This document shows, one piece after another, positions 42,673 through 50,303 of a DNA stretch of 64,000 nt (the stretch's first letter is position 1; each line of letters begins with the position of its first letter). Both the position numbers and the translations under genes were made by a program. The notes beneath the pieces were generated by a model, which worked only from the letters and a program-made list of their open reading frames with translations, made no database searches and was not told the DNA's origin. The stretch is from an uncultured Syntrophobacterales bacterium (lineage in GTDB: Bacteria > Desulfobacterota > Syntrophia > Syntrophales > UBA5619), in NCBI GenBank assembly GCA_903928915.1, contig CAIYSL010000032.1, positions 1-64,000 of the forward strand, read 5' to 3'.

Positions 42673-43200
42673 TCACAGCCCCTTTTTCTCGAACCAGCGG
42701 AACAGAAGAACACCGCCGACGAGGCAGATGACGATGACTATCCAGTGGTTCACCCCGAGCACCTGGGGGATGGTAATCTTCCCGAAGTCACCCCAGGTGA
42801 GTACCGTGGTCTTCAGGATCGGATAGGTTTCCGCAAACAGCGCCGCCCCGGCAAGCATGCCGAGAATGCCCCACAGGGCGTCCCATCTCCCTTCGCCGAG
42901 GGCGCCCATCTGCGTCCCCGGGCAATACCCGAGCACCCCCCAGCCGATGCCGAAGATGATGCCGCCGATGATGTTGCCGCCGAGGATCGTGGCCTTCAGG
43001 GAAAGCTTTGCCAGTCCCAGGTCCACCAGCAGATAGACCCCCACCATGGCGACGAGGATGGAGGTCAGCATGAACTTCACGATGGTCATGTCCACGAGGC
43101 GCAGTGCGCCGACCTGCTTGTCGTACCGGATCACCCTCCCTTTCTGGAGGAGGAACCCGAATATGATGCCGGTGATCAACCCGGTGAGGAGTTCATTCAT
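42673..43200 (-). CDS. YeeE/YedE family sulfur transporter, second subunit
   Basis: 175-residue membrane protein of the YeeE/YedE (Sulf_transp) family, half the length of the fused E. coli type. It has four to five helices and the conserved cysteine in GYCPGTQMGALGEG. Family members import thiosulfate or related sulfur species. It begins inside the last codons of the upstream subunit (ATGAATGA overlap), so both halves are made together, as expected for a heteromeric transporter. Confidence 0.9.
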   Translation of the reverse strand: MNELLTGLITGIIFGFLLQKGRVIRYDKQVGALRLVDMTIVKFMLTSILVAMVGVYLLVDLGLAKLSLKATILGGNIIGGIIFGIGWGVLGYCPGTQMGALGEGRWDALWGILGMLAGAALFAETYPILKTTVLTWGDFGKITIPQVLGVNHWIVIVICLVGGVLLFRWFEKKGL

Positions 43201-43723
43201 GGTTGCCGCCTCCCCGATACAGGATCCGTGCGACGATGATCCCGCCGATAAAGAAACATATGAGGGATAGGTACCCGCTGACTGCTAACTGAAGCGAACC
43301 GCTCAGTCCGTGACCGCTCGGTCAGCCGTCGGCGAGGCGCGCTCCATACATGGCCACAAGGCCGCCGCAGAAGGCGGCGATTCCCCGTTTGCCGAGCCCC
43401 GGACCGAAACGACCTTCCCACATCGAGGGAACCGCCTGGATCCGGAAGCTCTTCGATGTGGTGGAGGCGATCAGTGCTCCGAAGAAGATCCCGATCACGA
43501 ACAGGAACTGCCAGTCGATCTTCGGAAGTTCTTTCTTGAAATACTCCATCGCGGCGACTCGTTCCGCGTTGAACGCCGTCTCGATGAACCCGGCCGAGCG
43601 GACGAACGTTGTGGACGCCCCGACGTATTTCCCGGTGAACCAGACCGAGAACACGAGCAGCAAGCCCGTAAGAGCGCCCGCCAAGTAGGGGTTCCAGCCT
43701 CTGATTTCCTGTCCTTCCTCCAT
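43193..43723 (-). CDS. YeeE/YedE family sulfur transporter, candidate selenoprotein (in-frame UGA)
   Basis: 176 residues if the TGA at 43322-43324 is read as selenocysteine (position 134). GAAAGGAGGAAT precedes ATG 43723. Before the TGA the protein reads as a normal YeeE half (RGWNPYLAGALTGLLL, AMYGARLADG); after it the same frame continues PSGHGLSGSLQLAVSGYLS and a helix ending ILYRGGGNHE, stopping at 43193 inside the next gene. Homologues, as I recall, have ADGCPSGHGLSG, so UGA replaces the conserved Cys. A SECIS-like hairpin follows the UGA at the right distance. A plain truncation at 43322 is the alternative. Confidence 0.8.
43288..43307 (-). promoter_or_regulatory. Bacterial SECIS-like hairpin after in-frame UGA
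   Basis: Minus strand stem ACTGA/TCAGT (43307-43303 with 43292-43288), bulged T, then GC/GC and a five-base loop GGTTC beginning 22 bases after the TGA. Bacterial SECIS elements need a small apical loop with G in its first two bases at about 16-37 bases from UGA; this one fits. Confidence 0.65.
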
Positions 43724-43789
43724 AGGCAATTCCTCCTTTCGCTGTTTCCTTCCGGACCGCCGACCTCCGGCGGCCTGCTCATCCACAAT

Positions 43790-43820
43790 AAAAAACCCCG
43801 CTCCTTTCCAGATTACGGGG
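43790..43820 (-). terminator. Attenuator-like terminator in yeeE leader
   Basis: Minus strand stem CCCCG/CGGGG (43820-43816 with 43800-43796), 15-base loop, then six T. It lies between the candidate promoter (43905-43933) and the yeeE start (43723), so it may terminate early and regulate the transporter, or end an older transcript from upstream. Confidence 0.45.
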
Positions 43821-43904
43821 GTATCGGTCGGCCGGTCCATCGCGCCCTCCGTCATGATTTTTTCGGACGGAATTGGTTCCGCGGGCTATCCTTTTCAAGT
43901 AAGG

Positions 43905-43933
43905 ACAATATCACAAGCCACCGCAAGAATCAA
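43905..43933 (-). promoter_or_regulatory. Candidate promoter of yeeE pair
   Basis: Minus strand TTGATT (43933-43928), 17-base spacer, TATTGT (43910-43905), giving a leader of about 175 bases before ATG 43723. Confidence 0.45.
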
Positions 43934-43991
43934 CATGAGGAGCCTCCCGGCGGCCACGGAGAAACCGCGGACGGCGCGTATCCCGAAGGCG

Positions 43992-44315
43992 GGCGATCTG
44001 AACCTCATCCTCAAGGTCTGGAGCCGCATCCCCGAGGGGTAAAGCAGGGATGACAACCCGAACATCACCTCCTACCTCGGCTACGGGGAACTCTAGCTGG
44101 GGACCATCTGGAAGGACTACCATCTGGCGCTGATGCTCCGCAACAACCTCCGGGGCGACGGGAACCGCAGCGCCCTGCAGTGCGAGGTGAGCTTTCCCCT
44201 GCTTGCGCACCTCAACGGATACGTCCAGTACTTCGCCGGGTACGGCGAGAGCCTGATCGACTACAACCACTTCACGAGCCACATCGACGCCGGCGTGAAG
44301 GGGAAGGGTTGGTAA
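43992..44315 (+). pseudogene. pldA: Phospholipase A1 (pldA) remnant, 3' part, two nonsense codons
   Basis: One frame reads GDLNLILKVWSRIPEG, stop (TAA 44040), SRDDNPNITSYLGYGEL, stop (TAG 44094), LGTIWKDYHLALMLRNNL and, near the end, YVQYFAGYGESLIDYN before the natural stop at 44313. DNPNIT-Y-GY and YGESLIDYN are hallmarks of the outer-membrane phospholipase A barrel C-terminus. The N-terminal half with the catalytic His-Ser region is missing, so the gene is dead. It lies between the yeeE promoter and the broken chemoreceptor. Confidence 0.85.
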
Positions 44316-44524
44316 GAGAGCATTCGGCCGGATAGTAAAGTTTCCCGCCCTTTCGACCGATATAGTCATTGAATCTGTCAGATTCCCGCGATTCTCTTCG
44401 TTTTGAACACCGTTTTCCGCTGCGCGGCGGCCCTGTTGCGCGGCAACGATCCGGCCCGCCGGCGAGGCGGCGCAGGGGTGCGGGGATCTTACCGGGCAGA
44501 CAATTCGGACAAGCGAGGTGGGGT

Positions 44525-46018
44525 ATGAAAAACATCAAGCTGAGCACGAAACTCGTCGCAGGTTTTCTGTTCATCGCCGTGATTTCCGGGATCGTCGGCG
44601 TCGTGGGGATCTATTCCCTCCGGCAGATCACGAAGGCGGATGCGGAACTGTACACCTACAACACGGTTCCGCTGGCCGGCATCGGCTTGCTCGGCGCCAA
44701 CTTTCAGGAGCTCCGGGTCCTCTTTCGGGACGCGAGCGAGGAGCAGGACGAGACCCGGCGCAAGGAGAAGATGACCCAGATCGACCAGCTCAGGAAGGAA
44801 AACGCCGAGAACCTGAAGAAGATCGAAGGGGCCGTCAACACGCCCGAGAAGAAGAAGCTCCTGGAGAACCTGAAGAGCGGTTTGGCGGCGTACAGCAAGC
44901 TGATGGACAAGATGACCGGGCAGATCAATTCCGGTATGGGCGAGGCAGCCAAAGGGGTCCTGCAGACCGACGGTCTGCTCGCGGCACGGCAGCTCAACGA
45001 GGCGATCTCCAAGCTGTTCGATGCGAGCGTGGCCGAGGCGGGCAGGAGCTCGGAAAAGAACAGCAGCCTGGCGGTCAAGTCCAACGTGGTCAGCATGACG
45101 CTCACGGGCGTGAACGTCGTCGCCGCGATCCTCTTCGGGTTCCTGATGACCCTGCTCACCACCCGTCCCATCAACCGCGCCATCGGCGGGTTGATGGGGG
45201 CGGCCGACCAGGTGGGGGAGTAGGCGTCGCAGGTGGCGGGGGCTTCCCAGCGGCTGGCCGGGGCGGCCTCGCAGCAGGCGGCGTCGCTGGAGGAGACATC
45301 CTCCTCGCTGGAGGAGATGTCCTCGATGACCAAACAGAACGCGGACAACGCCGGTCAGGCCAAAGCGATGATGACCGAGGCGAAGGAGGTCTTCGAGGGG
45401 GCAAACGCCCAGATGACGCGCCTGGCCGAGGCGATCGGGCAGATCACCCGGTCGAGCGAGGAGACGGGGAAGATCATCAAGACGATCGACGAGATCGCCT
45501 TTCAGACGAACCTGCTGGCGCTCAATGCGGCGGTGGAGGCGGCCCGGGCGGGCGAGGCGGGGGCGGGGTTTGCGGTCGTTGCCGACGAGGTGCGGAACCT
45601 GGCCCTGCGCGCGGCCGAAGCGGCGCGGAACACCAGCGAGTTGATCGAGCGGACGATCAAAGAGGTGAAGAACGGAAACGAAATGACCGCTTCCACCCAG
45701 GAGGCCTTCCGGTCGAATGCAGACCTCTCCCGAAAGATCGCCCAACTGGTGGACGAGATCGCCGCAGCCTCGCAGGAACAGGCGCACGGCATCGCGCAGT
45801 TGAACACGGCGGTGGCGGAGATGGACCGGGTGACACAGCAGACGGCGGCCGATGCCGAGGAATCGGCCAGCTCCGCCGAGGAGATGAGCGCCCAGGCAGT
45901 GCACATGCGCGGCTACATCGACGATCTGGCGGCCGTGATCGGCGGGAACCGGAATGCCTCCGGCGCCCTCCGCTCCGATTCCGCCCCAGGATCGCTCATC
46001 CCGTCCGGCCAGCAGTAG
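44525..46018 (+). pseudogene. Methyl-accepting chemotaxis protein split by an amber codon
   Basis: Codons 1-232 encode a membrane anchor (KLVAGFLFIAVISGIVGVVGIYSL), a four-helix-bundle sensor domain, and a second membrane helix (VNVVAAILFGFLMTLLTT). TAG at 45221-45223 then interrupts the reading frame. The same frame goes straight on as [16 protein letters not shown] and contains a full signalling domain with the hairpin tip [16 protein letters not shown] and [27 protein letters not shown] at 45233 might restart a soluble signalling domain of 261 residues. Start has GAGGTGGGG before it. Probably a recent nonsense mutation; no cytoplasmic partners nearby. Confidence 0.88.
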
Positions 46019-46593
46019 CAGCAGCGGCGGGGTACGCCCTGGGCGATCCTGTACCGCAGCGCGCTCCCCCAATACCGGCTGCCTGAGCGGCTGCGGGATA
46101 GCCCCGGGGCGACGAGTCCCGGGGGATCGAGGCGCGCCACGTCGCGCTGGCGACCGGGGAGAAGACCTTCCGACGGCAAATTTCCACATCTGGGCCGCCC
46201 GGAGGATCGACGACGGAATCGAGGTCCTGACGGATACCCCTGCAGGCGAGAGGCAGCCTGACGGGGGGTATCCCGCCGGCACCGTCAACGACCTGGTGAG
46301 CCGGCGGCTGAAGGGGATGGCCGACAAACGGGCAAAACACCCCCGGAGGAAAGGTGAGGGGCAGCCCCTTTTGCCATAATAGGCCTTGACTTTGCCGGGA
46401 ATGAGCGTACGGTTAAATCAACATACTGATTGACTCAGCAAAATTGAATAGTTGTCCTTCCCAGAGAGGGAATGGAAAAGGTCTCTCTGCCCTGTCTCTT
46501 ATGATGTGACAGGGCTTTTTTTTTCTGACCCGCCGATTAGGGCGGGGTAACCGAGCAACGGGGGGGGGCCGGCGTGCTCCTGAAGGAGGTACG
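46019..46593. other. Gene-poor stretch after chemoreceptor
   Basis: 575 bases. An open frame to 46379 ends with ANFHIWAARRIDDGIEVLTD, IVNDLV-like text and a basic tail, which might be the end of a decayed gene, but it has no start or ribosome site and no family I know. The only firm structure is the terminator at 46489-46524. Confidence 0.4.
46489..46524 (+). terminator. Strong intrinsic terminator
   Basis: Perfect stem GCCCTGT/ACAGGGC (46489-46495 with 46509-46515), 13-base loop, then nine T. It closes plus-strand transcription of the insert before the next gene. Confidence 0.85.
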
Positions 46594-46896
46594 ATGAACA
46601 TCCATTTGGTTGAACCGGTGAATCGTTTTGTGAAGCTGCGGGACAATGTGTGGGAAAGCGGCGCCTGGGGACTCGACGAGGGGCAGGCCCAGAAATTGGT
46701 CGGCGGGGAGATCTATTTTCATAAGAAGCGGCAGGAGCCTTCATTCTATGGAGGAACGATCCTCGGATACCGGGTACACCCGGAGGGCGAATATCAGGGA
46801 GGGATCGTATTCCAGCTCAAGTACAGCCAGTCATGCAGGAATGTCAGTACGGACAGGTCCGGATGGAGCAAGAATATGAAGATCGTCACAGCGTAG
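46594..46896 (+). CDS. Hypothetical protein, 100 residues
   Basis: GAAGGAGG stands before the ATG and codon use is even, so the gene is likely real. The protein is soluble, without signal or membrane segment, and beta-rich in look (GGEIYFHKKRQEPSFYGGTI, GEYQGGIVFQLKY), with a C-terminal SQSCRNVSTDRSGWSKNMK. I recognise no family. It lies alone between a strong terminator and the second half of the lipid cluster, within the insert. Confidence 0.6.
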   Translation: MNIHLVEPVNRFVKLRDNVWESGAWGLDEGQAQKLVGGEIYFHKKRQEPSFYGGTILGYRVHPEGEYQGGIVFQLKYSQSCRNVSTDRSGWSKNMKIVTA

Positions 46897-47189
46897 ATAA
46901 GTTGAAATAATTCGAAAAGATCGACAGCTACAAGCGAAGCGAATTCATCGAAAAGGGGGATGGGATAAAATGCCCGGGCAGAAAGAGGTGAGCTGCGGCA
47001 TTGCCCGCGCCTGCGTCGGGGAGCCCGAAGCCCTAATCATAACATAGGGGATGCGACAGTCATGAACAGCGACCCGGCAGGAGTGGCCTGCCGATTGGCA
47101 TTTTTTTACGCACGCCACGGCCAAGCGGCGGGAGGAACTATCGCCAACCCGATCTTGCCGCGGGGTGAGATTTCTGTTATGGAAGCCGC

Positions 47190-47621
47190 ATGGATTGCAG
47201 GAGCATCGACATCGAGACCCTCATCCCCCACCGCGACCGCATGCGGCTGATCGCCGCGGTCCTCGCCGTGGACGAAGAGAAGGCCGTTACTACAGCCGTG
47301 GCCAAAGAGAGCTGGCCGCTCGTTTCCGGCGGGTTCGTCGATGCGCTCATTGCGATCGAGCTCGTGGCCCAGACAGCGGCTCTCCTCGAAGGGTGGCGGC
47401 GCCTCCGGACCCGGCAGGGTGGGACGACGGGCTGGCTCGTGGGGATCAAGAAGGCCGAATTCCGGTGCACGCCCATCCCGGTGAACGCGACCCTGGTCAC
47501 GGAGGTCGCCCGGAGCTACGCCCTGGAAGGGTACGCCGTCTTCACCGGGACGGTCGGCATCGGGTCGGAGGAGGTCGCTGCCCTGCAGATCCAGGTATTG
47601 CGCCCGGAGGAGGCCGCCTGA
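47190..47621 (+). CDS. ApeP-like hotdog dehydratase (lipid cluster)
   Basis: 143 residues. DIETLIPHRDRMRLIAAVLAVDEEKA at the N-terminus is the pattern of ApeP-type 3-hydroxyacyl-ACP dehydratases of aryl-polyene clusters (HRxxM), followed by FVDALIAIELVAQTAALLEG (helix) and KKAEFRCTPIPVNATL. It would give a second dehydratase function for polyene formation. It starts the third cluster block, with an ACP, a CrtI-like enzyme and an acyltransferase following. Confidence 0.8.
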   Translation: MDCRSIDIETLIPHRDRMRLIAAVLAVDEEKAVTTAVAKESWPLVSGGFVDALIAIELVAQTAALLEGWRRLRTRQGGTTGWLVGIKKAEFRCTPIPVNATLVTEVARSYALEGYAVFTGTVGIGSEEVAALQIQVLRPEEAA

Positions 47622-47689
47622 TACGTCACCAGGAGGGGGACCCGAAACGGGACGTCCTCACCCCTCGTCGGAAGAGAGAACACAAAACC

Positions 47690-47947
47690 ATGGAAAACCT
47701 AATCGCTGAACTGAAGGACAAGATCATCGCCACCCTGTCGCTCCTGGACGTCACCCCGGAGGATATCGGCGACGACACCCAACTCGTGGGGGGCGACCTC
47801 GGGATCGACTCGATAGACGTTCTCGAGCTGGTCCTGATGCTGGAGAAGGATTACGGCGTCAAGATCGAAAGCAAGGACATGGGTGTCCAGGCCTTTGCCT
47901 CAGTCCGCGCCCTCGCCGAATTTGTCGGGAAGAATCGCGGAAAATGA
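47690..47947 (+). CDS. Acyl carrier protein 2 of lipid cluster
   Basis: 85 residues; phosphopantetheine serine in GGDLGIDSIDVLELVLML about residue 41. Helix pattern and acidic charge fit ACP. Weak ribosome site (GAAGAGAG). Its stop overlaps the upstream-most ATG of the oxidoreductase gene. Confidence 0.92.
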   Translation: MENLIAELKDKIIATLSLLDVTPEDIGDDTQLVGGDLGIDSIDVLELVLMLEKDYGVKIESKDMGVQAFASVRALAEFVGKNRGK

Positions 47948-49509
47948 TGTCCGGCCCCGGGCGCCCCTCGGCACGCGGGCCCGTCACGCGCACCCCCGGA
48001 GGGGCAGTCTCCATGGAATCGGAACGACCCTATGATGCGCTGATCATCGGTGCCGGGATCGGAGGGCTTTCCGCGGGGATCTGCCTTTTGCTCCTCGGCC
48101 AGCGCGTCGCCGTCGTCGAGAAGAACGTCCTTCCCGGCGGCCTGATGCGCGGTTACCGGCGTGCCGGGATGGATTGCCCCGTGGGGGTGCACTACTTCGG
48201 GGCCTTCGGGGAGGGAGAGCCGCTCCGGCGGATCTGCGACTATCTGGGGCTGAGCGACGGGCTGGCGGCGGAACGGATGGGACGCGACAGCCCGATCGAC
48301 CGCTACCACTTCGACGAGTTTACCTTCGATCTTCCCGCGGGCATCGACGCCTTTGCCGCGGCGCTCCGGCAGGCCTTCCCCGCTGAAGGGCAGGCAATCG
48401 GGCGGATCACCGCCGACCTGCTGAGCGCAGCGGAGATGCAGAATTCCTTCGCCTTCCTCTCTCCGCAGCCCCCCCTGTTCGACGCGAAGCTGTACGCGCC
48501 GTTGAGCGCCTATCTCAGCGGGATGGACTGCTCGCCGGGACTGCGGAGCGTCCTGGGGGTGGCGGCACGGTGGATGGGGATGCAGGAGCGCGACTGCCCG
48601 GCCTTCTATCACCACTTCGCCCTTTCCTCTTACCTCCTGTCGGCGTGGCGATTGGCAGGGGCGGGGGCGGACCTGGCAGAGGCGTTTGTCGCGCGGGTCG
48701 AGGCGCTGGGAGGCGAGATGATCTGCGGCGATGCGGTCGCCCAGATCAGCGCCGCAGAGGGGGCGGTCACAGGGGTGAGGCTGGCCTCGGGAAGGGTGCT
48801 GAGCGCTGCCCGCATCGTGGCCGCCATTCACCCCAAACAGGTCATCGCGATGCTGCCCGCGGGGCTGGTCAAGCCCCGCCATGCCCGTCTGGTCGCGGAA
48901 CTGGCCGAGACGGAAAGCCTGTTCGCGCTGAATGCTGCCGTGGATGCCGCAGCCCATCCGGCCCTGCCCCATAACGTCTTCCGGCTCCGGACGGACAGGG
49001 AGGGGACGATCACCGACGGGGTGTTCTCCCAGATGCGCCGAGCGGAAAAGGGGAAGAACCTCCTCGTGCTGATCACGAAGAGCCCCTACCGGGAATGGCA
49101 ACGATGGGAGCGTTCGGCCACGGGCAGCCGCGGGCCGGACTACGCCGAAGAGAAGGCCCGCCGGGCCGGCCGGCTGCTTCGGGAGGCGGAGGGGCTCTTC
49201 GGCTCCCTGGCCGACGCGACGCTCCTGGACGCCTACACGCCGCTCACCCTGCGGGATTGGGTGGGGACGCCGGAGGGGTCGCCGTACGGGATCATGCGTT
49301 CGATGCGCCAGCTGCCCGCGCTGGCCGCGCTCTCCCGCCTGGCGCCGGCGGGGCTGACCTTTGCCGGCCAGAGTGCCCTGTCGCCGGGGGTGCTGGGGAC
49401 GCTGCTGGGTTCGCTGCATGCCGTCCGGCAGGTGATCGGCCCGCACCGTTTTGCGGCAGAGGTGTTCGGGCCGCTCGCGGGAAGCCGGAAAAAGCGGGAG
49501 CTGCGATGA
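47944..49509 (+). CDS. CrtI-like FAD oxidoreductase (phytoene desaturase/retinol reductase type)
   Basis: 521 residues from ATG 47944; ATG 48013 gives 498 and is closer to the family start. Dinucleotide fold LIIGAGIGGLSAGICLLLLGQ, then VVEKNVLPGGLMRGYRRAG, and a C-terminal FAD contact (LTFAGQSALSPGVLGTLLGS). Relatives desaturate, isomerise or saturate polyene chains. In candidate ladderane clusters CrtI-like enzymes accompany radical SAM and FabF genes. Last codons overlap the acyltransferase start by ATGA. Confidence 0.87.
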   Translation: MMSGPGRPSARGPVTRTPGGAVSMESERPYDALIIGAGIGGLSAGICLLLLGQRVAVVEKNVLPGGLMRGYRRAGMDCPVGVHYFGAFGEGEPLRRICDYLGLSDGLAAERMGRDSPIDRYHFDEFTFDLPAGIDAFAAALRQAFPAEGQAIGRITADLLSAAEMQNSFAFLSPQPPLFDAKLYAPLSAYLSGMDCSPGLRSVLGVAARWMGMQERDCPAFYHHFALSSYLLSAWRLAGAGADLAEAFVARVEALGGEMICGDAVAQISAAEGAVTGVRLASGRVLSAARIVAAIHPKQVIAMLPAGLVKPRHARLVAELAETESLFALNAAVDAAAHPALPHNVFRLRTDREGTITDGVFSQMRRAEKGKNLLVLITKSPYREWQRWERSATGSRGPDYAEEKARRAGRLLREAEGLFGSLADATLLDAYTPLTLRDWVGTPEGSPYGIMRSMRQLPALAALSRLAPAGLTFAGQSALSPGVLGTLLGSLHAVRQVIGPHRFAAEVFGPLAGSRKKRELR

Positions 49510-50300
49510 AGGGCGGGGCGCGGGGCAGCGGGCGAAGCGCTCTGCACAAACCCTGGGATCGCCTGCGCGACATCACCGTCACGCTGATCCTCTGGGCATA
49601 CTACATCATGGGATTCATCCTGCTGTTCTCGCCGTTCTATCTTGCGACGCTGCTGCGCGCCGAGGGGCGCGAGGAGGCCTTTCAACGGTGGAACTACCGC
49701 CTCCACCGCTCTTTCTTCGCCCTTCTGAGGAGGCTTGCCCCCCGGGTACGATGGCTGATCTCCGGAGAAGTGAAGGAGATCCGGTCTTCCCTGATCGTCG
49801 CCAACCACCTCTCGTTTCTCGACCCGATCCTCTTCGTATCGCTGTACGAACGGCAAAAGACGATCGTCAAGAGGGACTATTTCCGCCTCCCGGTGTTCGG
49901 CTGGATCCTGAGGAGCTCGGGGTATATCCCGTCGCTTGCGGGGGGGCTGTTCGCCGCGGACATGGCCGAGCAGATCAAGAAGATGCGGCAGTACCTTGCC
50001 GCGGGCGGGAACCTGTTCATCTTCCCCGAGGGGCACCGCTCCCGCGACGGCCGGCTCGGCCCCTGCGACCCGGGGGCCTTCAAGATCGCCCGGCTCTGCC
50101 GCGCCACCCACCTCCGGGTGGTGCGCATCCGGGGGACCGACGGCCTGTTTCCCCCCGGCAGGTTCCTGTTTGACACCCGCGCTGAACGGGCGATCGAGGT
50201 CGAGCTGGCAGGAACGATCGAGCTGGACTACGAAAGCGAAGCCTTCTCCTCCGCTCGGCTGATGGAGGAGGCGCGGTCGCTCCTGGAGAGGAACGCATAG
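49506..50300 (+). CDS. Lysophospholipid acyltransferase family protein (PlsC-like)
   Basis: 264 residues. After an N-terminal hydrophobic helix (LILWAYYIMGFILLF) the acyltransferase motifs are NHLSFLDPI (the H-x4-D site) and FPEGHRSRDGRL, then RGTDGLFPPGRF. Acylates lysophospholipid or a glycolipid, using acyl-ACP or CoA. Together with the PlsY gene it could place cluster-made chains at both glycerol positions. Confidence 0.9.
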   Translation: MKGGARGSGRSALHKPWDRLRDITVTLILWAYYIMGFILLFSPFYLATLLRAEGREEAFQRWNYRLHRSFFALLRRLAPRVRWLISGEVKEIRSSLIVANHLSFLDPILFVSLYERQKTIVKRDYFRLPVFGWILRSSGYIPSLAGGLFAADMAEQIKKMRQYLAAGGNLFIFPEGHRSRDGRLGPCDPGAFKIARLCRATHLRVVRIRGTDGLFPPGRFLFDTRAERAIEVELAGTIELDYESEAFSSARLMEEARSLLERNA

Positions 50301-50303
50301 ACC

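Noticed and set aside
45221-45223. Pyrrolysine at the chemoreceptor amber codon
   Set aside because: Chemoreceptors are not known Pyl proteins, the position is not catalytic, and the neighbouring pldA remnant also carries TAA, so plain decay is simpler.
46970-47047. 25-residue open frame with a ribosome-like site (MPGQKEVSCGIARACVG...)
   Set aside because: Too short to support without homologues; may be a fragment or chance.
47062-47250. Open frame of 62 codons before the ApeP-like gene
   Set aside because: Overlaps the start of the real dehydratase in another frame and has no recognisable feature.
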